Assembly (NCBI GenBank): GCA_964034945.1
Contig: OZ035960.1
Location: 84,692,148 to 84,756,147, forward strand
DNA length: 64,000 bases
Reading direction: 5' to 3'
Source of the DNA: Chrysopilus asiliformis
Taxonomy: Eukaryota; Arthropoda; Insecta; Diptera; Rhagionidae
Under the pieces are notes generated by a model. That model saw only the letters and a program-made list of their open reading frames with translations. It did not search any database and was not told the DNA's origin. Of the stretch, positions 53,290-62,562 are shown in pieces; within the stretch, counting starts at the first letter, position 1; the number at the start of each line of letters is the position of its first letter. The position numbers were made by a program, and so were the translations under genes.

Positions 53290-53936
53290 ATTTTACCTTC
53301 GTTTTCATTTTCGATCAGATTAAGAAGTTCTACCACCCGAGAATTTTTAGCGTCCGCATGAGCTAATTGCGATGCGGAGCGGTAGTCGATCTCAAATTCG
53401 AACTCCTGAATTTTTAACCGCCATCGCTAATTTGGGAATCAGGTGTCTTTTTGCATGGCTCAATTTAAGGGAGTTAATATCTGTGATGACGGTAAATTTC
53501 TTGTGAAGCAGATAATATTTGAAGCATTCCAGGCTTTCGACAATTGCGTGGTCGCATAAAAAAGCGTTGATCGGTCGTCCCACTCATACACACTGCGCAT
53601 TTCCTCAATTCTAAGGAGCCATTTGTCCGCGCTCATGCTCTCTCTACCTTCGGTGAAAGTAGGTATAATATTCCACACATCACTCAAACATATACGAAAT
53701 GGCGCCGGTTCAATCGCGTTACTTCCAACCGCAAAAGCTGATTCTTCAAATCTTTTTTCCCGTTGCAATAGCGCATTTTAACGCCTTAATAATTCGTTTT
53801 CTCTCACTAATAGATTGTAATCACCACTGAGCACCTGCGCTGCTGACCCCACCGTAATCGGCGAAGGAATCGGCACGCGTGTCACTGTTTTTCCGCGACC
53901 TCGACGCGAACTCTTTTCTGGCACAAGCCCGTCCAT
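53290..53936 (-). pseudogene. Gypsy E: Gag fused to RNase H by internal deletion
   Basis: Gag starts MDGLVPEKSSRRGRGK, meets a TAA in a coiled-coil (ENELLRR stop), then reads IPTFTEGRESMSADKWLLRI and VYEWDDRSTLFYATTQL. At ~53555 it passes into AIVESLECFKYYLLHKKFTV in another frame, which is gypsy RNase H, then FEIDYRSASQ. Protease and RT are absent. The junction is short and microhomology-like. Confidence 0.75.
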
Positions 53937-54179
53937 AATACTTCTTTTTACCTAGTCTAGCTATAAATACTGACACAAGGAAAAATGGATGCCAAATGAG
54001 AACGCATTGGTATTTTTCAAAACTTTTTTTTATATTTATTGGGCCACACAACAGCCACAAATCATAGAACACATTAATCGAAAAGGCCGCCATTTGATTT
54101 TAATCGATTAAAATGCACTCTTTTAAGCTTGTGACCGATTTGTATAGTACAGTTCACATCGCTATCAATTCGCTTGACC
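53937..54179. other. Short gap between gypsy E and gypsy F
   Basis: Minus-strand leader of gypsy E Gag or LTR remnant. No PBS recognised. Confidence 0.4.
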
Positions 54180-56189
54180 TCAAATGATCCTGTCCATATA
54201 GGTGACAGCTTGTTGTCTTTGACAGCGTTTCGTAGTAATATTTAATCTCCGACATGTATAAGGAGACTGGTCGCATTTTGGTCGTAATATTTTTTTGAAC
54301 ATAGGAGCAATAGTTGTCGAAGATTCTGGGTCTTTTTGCAAATTGCTAGGTAGTGGAGAGATGAATCCATACAATGCATACATTGGAGCGTGTTTGCTTC
54401 CCGTGTGTTTAGTATGGTTATGAGCCATCGCTGCCTCCTCGAGCCAATCGTCCCATTCTCCCAATTATTTGTCCACTACACTCCTTAAACACTCAACCAA
54501 TGGTCCGTGGGTTCTTCTACCTTGAGGATGGTAAGCCGTTGTTTGGACTTTCTTGATTTTTAGTAGTTTACATAGACTCTTGAACAATTCACTGAGAAAA
54601 TTCGACCCCTCGACAGAAAAGAAAATTCGAGCAATCAGTGACTTTATATTACGTAATACTTCAAAATTATTTTCTTGTAAAAACAATGGGCAACCGTTTG
54701 TGCCTCGTAATTTGAAAGTGCGAAACAATCAATGATTTTGGTCAAATCATCTTGAAAGGTTAGTACATATGTACTTATTTCCATTTTTTGTGACGGGAAG
54801 TGGACCCACTATCTCCATGTAGACCTTGTCGAACGCTTTCTGTGGGATATCCGTTATTATCATGGGTAGTTTTGTCTTTTATCGCTGACAGAGTGAACAT
54901 TTTTGAATATATTTTGTGATGTCTCGGAACATATTTTTCCATTTGTACTCTCTTTTGATTCTTTTGAAAATTTTAATTATTCCTGTATGCCCACCAAGGG
55001 GCGAAGAATGGAAATCTCTGAGAACAGTCTCGATTTCCTTTTTATCCGTTAAAGTTTTTATTTTCCTTTCTACAGGATCTATTTCAAAAATTTCCTAGTC
55101 TGAAGACTTCGTAATTTTGGGATTGCTTAGTGTCTTTACAATTCCTTTGCCGGTTGCATTTGTCTCATTATAGTTTTTTGGAGTTTTTCTTTCTTCCGAA
55201 TTTGTCCCATCTGATTTGAATTGATCATTTGATTTTTTGTTTTGATTTTAGCGCACGGGTAACTATCTGAATGCTTTCGGTTTTAGTCTCCTTATTCATT
55301 TGTGGAGCTTTTACGGGGTTTCCAGGGTTTTTACTATCAAAATCCTTCCATTATTTCCTCAGTTGTTCAACTGTTTTTATTTGATTTTTGCTTTTATGTA
55401 GGGGTACTACGCTTTTTTTTAAATGAGTCGTTACTGTTGATTAGATTATTACTTTTCGTGATGTACATCACTAAAATAATTATAAAATAACGGTCAACAA
55501 CAAAGAAAATTATTACTTTTCTTGCCGAACTTTTGTTTCCCAGGTATTTCAGATGTGTCTTCATCGGCCTGCGTTCGATTCTTTTGTTTAGACTGTTGTA
55601 GAAACGTCATTTCGTTAGAATCTTCTCCTGTGGGTATTCTGTTTCAGCACATGTATTCGTTTTTCCCGGTAAGTATGCGATGCAATAGTCGTATTCTGAT
55701 AGTTTATGATGGAACCGCACCAATCGTGTGGTGGGATCTTTTACGTTCAACGCTCCTTTTAGTGATTTATGGTCCGTAAATATGGTGAATTTCCTCCCGT
55801 AGTAGCACCGGTAGTTTTTTACATTCCATACTATGGCTAGTAATTGTTTTTCAATGGTGCTGTACCTTCGTTCGGCTGGATTCAGTGTACGGCTGGCGAA
55901 TGCAATGGGTCGCTCTGAGCCCTTCTCGCCTTGCGTTAGTACTGCGCCGATGGCGTCCGTGGTTACTCGAAACGGTTGCTCGAAGTCTGGGTAAGCGAGC
56001 AGGGGTGGGGATACCAATGCCTTTTTTAGTGTTAGGAATGCCGTTTGACATTTTTCGTCCCATTTAAATATAGCGTTTTTGCGAAGTAGTTTATTTAGTG
56101 ATTCCGCTACTTTGGAAAAATTGTGAATGAATTTCCGAAAGTAAATAACCAATCCCAAGAAAGATTGTAGTTGCCGGATTGTTATTGGT
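54180..56189 (-). pseudogene. pol: Gypsy F pol: RNase H and integrase (broken)
   Basis: RT C-terminal end IRQLQSFLGLVIYFRKF; RNase H VTTDAIGAVLTQ, missing about four residues of the usual DASxFAIG, then EKQLLAIVWNVKNYR and FTDHKSLKGAL. A long spacer with stops; integrase finger with IQKCSLCQR; core VYMEIVGPLPVTKNG, where Glu replaces the first catalytic Asp; TFQDDLTK; and TTAYHPQG. Many frameshifts. Pol continues upstream for ~30 bp after the pogo MITE (to ~56685) and is then lost. Confidence 0.85.
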
Positions 56190-56191
56190 AC

Positions 56192-56652
56192 AGTAGAACG
56201 CGCAAAACTCGTGTAATTGCACACAAAATTTGTGCATGGAGGATTTTTAAGCATTTTTCATATAAATATACACGGATAAATGAAACACGCTTAATTGCAA
56301 TACTTGCTTAAATGCAACCATTTTCACATTCGCAAAAGTATAAATTATATGAAATTTTACACGCTTAAATGCACATGTGCAAAAATGAAATGTAATTACA
56401 CAAAAAAAAAGTGATTATTGTTATTTTTATTTGATAAAATGAATTCTTAATTAGCTTCTTTGTTTTTGTGTAGCCTTGTTGAATTTAAATGTTTATTACA
56501 GGAATATTAAAGTTGCATGTTTATCTTTTACTCGCATAATTGCACATTAATGTGCATTTATTCGTGCTTCCGTGCTACGTATAAATGCAAAACACGGATA
56601 AATGCACATAAAATTCTGCGAAATTCGATGTGCATTTAAGCGTGTTCTACTG
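56192..56652. mobile_element. pogo/Tigger-type MITE, copy 3 (461 bp)
   Basis: TA at 56190-56191 and 56653-56654. It lacks ~24 bp of the left subterminal repeats found in copy 2. Removing it with one TA restores the gypsy F frame (QEFPV then PITIRQL). Confidence 0.9.
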
Positions 56653-56809
56653 TACTGGAAATTCCTGCACGCAGTTAAATAACTTTGTATTTATTATATA
56701 AAAAAATATATTTTATAGTGGATAATGAGTCTACTCCAACAGTAAAAAACGGTTTGTTGTTTAATTACTTTATTAGAAAGCCCAAAGCTCGGAGTTTCGA
56801 GGTAAATAT

Positions 56810-57560
56810 CAAACAAAGCTAAATTTAACCATACCCAGAAGCCAAGAATTTCTATTTCCTCTGTTATTAAATTGATCTGCAAGGAGTCTTCTTTCTTCTA
56901 ACTGCTTCCAAACAAATGCATCATGAGCTGCACCGCCGTATCTCGAATTAATGGCATTAATTCGGTATTTATGATCACATATCTGTTAACATTGTAGGTA
57001 TGCATACACAATGGTTAGAAATTGAATTAATTTAATTTAGTATGACTTACTATCATCGAATTCAAACTATGAAAACCTTTTCTATTGTAATAGATATGTT
57101 CATTACATGAAGGTCGTTGTAGGCCAAAATGAGTGCCATCGATACATCCAATGACTAAAATTTAAATTTTACAATATTAGATGAAAAAACATCAAAAAAT
57201 CTTACCGCCGGGAATGTTAATTTCTGCATGAACCATTCCTTGCAAGGTCTAGAGTTTGTTGGGCTAAATTTTATATATTTTGGACATAAATTTAGTTCCA
57301 TTTGTTGCATTACTTTTGCAATAATTTTTGACACTGAACTTTGACATAATCCAATCAAGTAATCATTGCCAATGGAATACTGAAATCCTCCACTTCCCAA
57401 CAGTGATAACGTCGCTGCTAGCTGCAAGATTGGGGGTACTGCGGTTGAGGAATGAATCTTTATATTCAAGCTCCTAAGCAAGTAACTAAAGGCCTCTTTG
57501 TTCAACCGGAATCTTTTGATAAATCTAAAAAAATTAATCTTATCCACGATTCCCGGGACA
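56810..57560 (-). pseudogene. Harbinger-type transposase, N-terminal to central part, 3 exons
   Basis: Exon 1 (57560-57206): FFRFIKRFRLNKEAFSYLLR, SSVSKIIAKVMQQM and, after a frameshift near 57235, INIPG. Intron 57155-57205 (GTAAGA...TTTTAG). Exon 2 (57154-57051): VIGCIDGTHFGLQRPS, with the first catalytic Asp. Intron 56983-57050 (GTAAGT...AACAG). Exon 3: ICDHKYRINAINSRYGGAAH, DAFVWKQ and SWLLG, with the second Asp region. Ends at a stop near 56812 without the final Glu block, which is seen in the different fragment at 12160. Confidence 0.8.
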
Positions 57561-57966
57561 TAATTCGAACAACTTTTAATGTAAACCTCTTTCTAAATAT
57601 AATAAATTTTCTATCCACACTGGGTATAACTATATTTCTGGCTAGAAACACCGAATTAATGCTTTATTTAAAAACCTCTCTGGCAAAGGGATGGGAAAAA
57701 ATAAAAATTCTCGTCACACGCAAAAATAATGGAGACAACCAACCTAACGAAGAATCCGATGAGGACAAACACCTTGGCGAAAGATCAGCAAAATATGTGT
57801 ACACATTTAAAGGTAAAAACAAGGACCTAGGTCAGCGGAAATTTTACTCCACTCAGACACCGATCAGTACAATTATGTTGAGGACACCTTACTAATAAAA
57901 TTGACAGAGGATACCACCTACTTACTTTTCACGGGAGTGGAGGAGCTAAAAGTCAGTCAGGATTAA
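57561..57966 (+). pseudogene. C-terminal part of an unrecognised membrane protein
   Basis: A hydrophobic span (FLNIINFLSTLGITIFLA) followed by a charged tail with KGWEKIKILV, NNGDNQPNEESDEDK and KYVYTFKGKNKD; a frameshift near 57855 and then DTLLIKLTEDTTYLLFTG before TAA at 57964. The layout (membrane span, ~110-residue tail, A-rich 3' end) could be an envelope-like or other transposon protein; I do not recognise it. Its start is lost at the Harbinger boundary. It converges on the orphan exon at 58137. Confidence 0.4.
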
Positions 57967-58136
57967 AAACAAAAAAGTTTCAAAAAGAAAAAAAAATACA
58001 TGTGAATAATTCACTTTTTAAATAGTTTTATTGTTAATTCAATTAAATAAATAAAAAAAAATCCAAAAAAAAAAAGAAACACGATTTTCGAATCTTTAAC
58101 TTTAAAATTTATTTAATTTATCAGAAAAAAGGGGAT

Positions 58137-58422
58137 TTACACATAAAAAACTTTTTTAAAAAAACCAGAGAACAGCACCAGTAGACTATGGCGGGACAAG
58201 ACGCGGGCGGCGACAGCGGTCAACAGGAACGCATCCAATCTCTGTTTGTACACCTCAACACCACCGACCGCAAATATCTCCAGTAAATGGGGCCTTAAAA
58301 TACAATAAGCTACCTCTGAGCAAACCACTCAGTGGTAATTGATGGAATGGACAACGAGGGGTTCTTCCGAACAAAGGTAGAACCCCGCTTCCGGATAAGC
58401 AGCGTTAAAATAATAACGAAAC
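58137..58422 (-). pseudogene. Unrecognised conserved exon, copy B
   Basis: After a long pyrimidine tract ending CTCAG (58423-58427) the frame reads FRYYFNAAYPEAGFYL, EEPLVVHSINYH, a TGA where copy A has Trp, then VVCSEVAYCILRPHLLEI and LSRHSLLVLFS. A short different end (FFKKVFYV) runs to TAA, with AATAAA ~45 bases on. Same protein as 5307-5564. Function unknown. Confidence 0.55.
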
Positions 58423-58610
58423 CTGAGAAAAAAAAGAAAAAAAAATCATAATAAATCATAATAAACAAAATTGTAAAAAAAAGAGCGAAAAGAAAAAAAA
58501 GAGAAGAAAAAAAAATAATTAGAAAAACAAAGACAATTGAACAATACGAGAACACAAAAAAAAAAAAGAAAAAATCAGGACTTGCAATTTGCTGTGCTGT
58601 TATTATCATT
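58423..58610 (-). other. Pyrimidine-rich tract before copy B of the orphan exon
   Basis: Minus strand is T/C-rich for ~170 bases and ends in CTCAG, a strong 3' splice acceptor pattern. Confidence 0.55.
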
Positions 58611-59440
58611 GAAATGCATACGACTTCCCTCGGAATATGCCAGAAAGTGTTGAGAAGTGATACGAAAAAGAAAAAAATGTAGTGTTTGGGTTAATGGTTT
58701 TTCACGCAAAAATTTGGGTATTTTCTTATCGAAGCAATTTTGCTGAACGGTCTAATCTGGTTTGAAAAAGGGGGCTCACTTTGGTAATTAAATCTCGAAT
58801 CATTAAAATGCACTACAAAGAACCGATTTCTGTTAGAGCAAGAGTGTTCCAACCCCCATTATCGAGTTTTTGAAACTTTACACTGTTTTGTAATTATTGA
58901 TTCTAAATTTCTTTGGTGAGGTAAAAAAAAATTGTGTGGAGTTTATTACTTAATGCCCAGTTAAATAATTTTTATTATTATTTAAAAAAAAATATGATTT
59001 TACTGTTGGACTATGTCCAACTCACTTATTAACTAAACCTCTTATTAATTTAAAAGTATTTATTCAAGAATGATTCAAGACTGCTATGGTCTGGTTTAAT
59101 GAATACAATGACTGATTCAAGACTGCTATGGTCGGGGTTAAGGAATACAGTAAAACTGATAAAGTGATTTACATTCTTTTATACCCTTCGGAGGGTTTAC
59201 ATTATGATTCTTACTAATCTCATCTTATGATTAATGTTTTATGCAGGTGTCTATTTTAGATGGAAAGTCATCCAGTGATTCAATCATTTGTTTATTAGAT
59301 GACTTTCAATCCATATGACTCAATAAATCGTTAGAGAACAAACTGAGAATTCTGTGTACTTTACTGCCCTTTTCCAGTTTTTGGAGTACTTTCTTCACTG
59401 TTTTATTTTCTCTAGTTTCTAGGATATGTTTTTTTCACTT
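58611..59440. other. Gene-free stretch with a short duplication
   Basis: GATTCAAGACTGCTATGGTC occurs at 59070 and 59113, a 43-bp direct repeat. Otherwise no coding pattern. Confidence 0.5.
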
Positions 59441-59466
59441 TTTCACTTTTTACTTTCACTTTTTTC

Positions 59467-59611
59467 ACCGGCTGCGTAAAAATCCGCAGCTAAAACTTTA
59501 CTGGCTGCGCAGACTTTCGCAGCATATTTTTTCCGGCTGCGCCAACATCCGCAGTTAAAACTTTTACCGGCTGCGTAAACTTTCGTAGCAAATTTTTTCC
59601 GGCTGCGCCAA
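59467..59611 (-). repeat. ~36-bp repeats in the leader of an LTR element
   Basis: CCGGCTGCG blocks at 59467, 59499 (as CTGGCTGCG), 59534, 59568 and 59599, alternating with CGCAGC/CGTAGC words. They start at the primer-binding site of the LTR at 59614. Confidence 0.7.
59599..59610 (-). promoter_or_regulatory. Primer-binding site of the orphan LTR element
   Basis: Minus strand TGGCGCAGCCGG, the tRNA-Ser-type PBS start, three bases after the LTR end CCACAACA. Confidence 0.65.
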
Positions 59612-59613
59612 AA

Positions 59614-60292
59614 TGTTGTGGTCCGAATTATTGAAAAGGAAGGTATTGGGAAGCAAAACAAGATAAACACAACGAAAATTAATTTGATTACTTTAACTCT
59701 ATTAATAATCAGATTTGACACAGAGTACGTTTATGACCGGTTGCTTCAACCGCTAGAACAATTATCTCAGACTTACGGCTAGCTTAGAATTCTAGCTCGC
59801 GAGGAATGTTGAGTCCGCACTTTTATTATCTCACGGTGTGCATCTTCAGGTGCATCTTTATTCCAAGGTGAATCTTAGACGTCACGTTGTGTTGTCATAT
59901 GTCGAGTCAGCGGTTTCGCTGTTTGGTCGTACTTACAAAAGGGTTGGATATGTGTCTCCTAGTTGAAACTGGTTATGTGTCCCATAACCGGGATATTTCC
60001 GCTGGCCTCGACACTACACTTGCTGATGGTAGTCAGTACCACTTTTTTGAATTCTTCTTTAAGCTTCTTAACTTGTGAGAAGTATCCCTGTTTGAAGTAT
60101 AGGTGATCCGTATTGGTCCCTTTATATATGGACATGGAAGGCTGACCACAGATTTTCTAATTCTTCTAGTTTTGATTGAAGATATTCTGTCTTCCATCGG
60201 GATGGACCGTCCTTCTTGTAGTTGAACCATAATCTCTCGATGGTCTTTCATCGTTGTGTTGTGAAATAAAAATTCCACATGAAATCACCACA
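59614..60292 (-). mobile_element. Orphan 5' LTR (~679 bp)
   Basis: Minus strand TGTGGTGATT at one end and GGACCACAACA at the other, giving matching TGTGG/CCACA ends. The adjoining PBS supports the inner edge. No gag or pol follows; the element is truncated within ~200 bp. Confidence 0.6.
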
Positions 60293-61179
60293 ACTCAAAA
60301 GAAAAAGATGTTTAATCGTTTTGCCTACTCGACAGCCATTAAATCCGAATGTTGTGGAATAAAAATTCTACAGATTAATCGAAATCAACATCGATTTCCG
60401 GTCAAGTGTTCGCGGTGTCAAATGACACGCGCACTTCAATCAATTTCGCCTATTCGGCAATCCGGGACCACCGCGGATGATCGATAAGAAATGATCGATC
60501 AGCGCGTGGGTGTTAAAAGAAGAACGAGTGATGAAAGCTGTAATGGGTGTGGGTTTCTTCGTAATCGAGACGAGCACGAAGAGGGGTGGCCAAAGGAGAA
60601 CGGCTAGCTCAACTCCTTCGAACCACGGATAAAGTTAATAAAGACGGACCTGAAGGGCCAAACACTCTACAGGGGAAGGTGGCGGAACGGAAACTACTTA
60701 CGGACGGACATGTATCAGACTAGGGGGGGAAACTAATTAAGCATCCCACCGGATGCTTCCACCCATCCTCGGCTTCTCTCTCTCTCCTCAGATCTTCTTA
60801 AGACATAATGATGAAAAAGAACATCAGCGCAAAACTCATCTGGCTCGAAGCTCGCATGATTTTAAAATAAACGACGAGTGACGAAGAAAAAAAATGATAA
60901 CACAAATTTAGTGTATAATAAAATTATTTATTTTAACGCGGAAAGGAGAAAATTTACAAAAAGCTATAAAAATCTAAACCTACAGTGGCCAATCTAAACC
61001 TTACTTAGGCTCTAAGTTATTTATTCTTTACTTTTTTTCAAAATTTATACATGTTTAAATATTTAGAAATAAGACTTAGCTGTACTCGTTCTGTGATGAT
61101 CTCAGCAGGTTTGTTGATTGTAGAACAGTGTTGATTGTAGTTGAGGAAGTCATCCACCAGTTCTTCTTGTCGGCCAACT
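60293..61179. other. Gene-free stretch
   Basis: TGTTGTGGAATAAAAATTCT at 60351 repeats part of the LTR outer end, so a related LTR piece may adjoin. The next 500 bases are GC-richer than the surroundings but have no open frame. Confidence 0.4.
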
Positions 61180-62215
61180 TGTTAATTAGTTTAATTTTAT
61201 CGTAGGTTATGTCACTTATTTAGATCAAATTTTGTTTATTTTTATTTGATTCATTCCGCATTAATTTTATGTTGAAAAATTGTTTTTATTGATTTTAACT
61301 TTCTTTTAACTGAATTTTAGATTAATTTAGCCAATACACTTTAGATTAATGCTCTTTATTAATTTTATTCAGTCTGTGTGCAGTTGCTTTAATTAAATTC
61401 ACTTATATCGTAGATTATTTTAATTATTAGGATAGTTAGTTAAAATATACATCTCGCTTAGGTTATTTATAGTTAAAATTTATAGTAATTCATCATTCAT
61501 CTGAGACTAAATTAATTCCAGATATTTTTATCAGGTCTTTTTAAACATATTTTAGTTAAATTTAGTAGTTTTATAATAGAACTTTTCCATTTAGTAATTC
61601 TATTCAATATGTCTTAAACTGTTATAATTAAATTCACGTATATCGTAGATTATTTTAATTATTAGGATAGTTAGATAAAATATACATCTTGCTTAGGTTA
61701 TTTATAGTTCAAATTTTTCGTGATTCGAAGTCTATTTAAGTTAGCAACACTCGTATTATATTTAAATTTAGTGATTGTAGAATAGAATTTATTTATTTAT
61801 TAATTGTATTCAGTTCGTCTTCAATTGTTTTAATTACATTCACTTATTTCGTAAATTAGTTTAAATATTAGGTTATTTAGTTAAAATTTATTCCGTACTT
61901 GGATTAAATGTAACTTAAATTTATCATAATTCATTGATCATCGGGGATTAACTTAATTTTAGTTATTTTTATGAAGTTTTTTTAAATGTTTAAATGTTTA
62001 AGTCTAATAGTTTGAAATATTTTAGTTAAATTTAGTAATTTTATAGTAAAACTGTTCTATTTATTCATTTTTAATTCAGTTTGTCTTTAGATGTTTTATT
62101 ATAATTCACTTATATCGTAGATTAATTTAAATAGTAATTTATTTAGTTAATATTTATTCCGAGGTCAGATTAAATATAGTTTAAATTTATCGTAATTCAT
62201 TGTTCATGTAAACTT
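61180..62215. repeat. Diverged AT-rich tandem repeat, ~230-bp unit, 4-5 copies
   Basis: TTCACTTATATCGTAGATTA (with variants) occurs near 61400, 61635, 61840 and 62107; each unit continues with a TTAGTTAAAAT and AATTTATCGTAATTCAT-type block. Older than the 115-bp satellite, judging by divergence. Confidence 0.8.
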
Positions 62216-62562
62216 TTGGTTATTGCAATAAGAAAAACAAACACCGCCAATTCGCTTTACGATTTATTTGATCCGTACGATACAGAATCAGCTTACGAAC
62301 TAACAAAATATTTCTGTAATATTTTAGACGAGAGTTATTAAGAAAAACAGGATTTCAATTGTTCATTTAAAGCAAAGTAAAAAATTGTGACCATAAATGG
62401 TAATCTAGCAAATTCGAATATTTCAATTGTATACAAACGGTAATTTCATTTTGAGTAGCAAATATCGGTAATAGAAAGAACAATAATAAAAATTAAAATA
62501 AACATTTTGATATTTTATAAAACGAATTGAATTGCGTTTCAATTCTAACACTCCTCCTCAAT
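62216..62562 (-). mobile_element. Copia B 3' LTR start and purine tract
   Basis: After the pol stop the minus strand reads TTGAGGAGGAG then TGTTAGAATTGAAACG, a purine tract and LTR start at 62550. The outer LTR end was not located. Confidence 0.6.

Noticed and set aside
58430..58609. Hydrophobic Phe-rich reading frame on the minus strand
   Set aside because: It is translation of the T-rich tract before the orphan exon, not a membrane protein.
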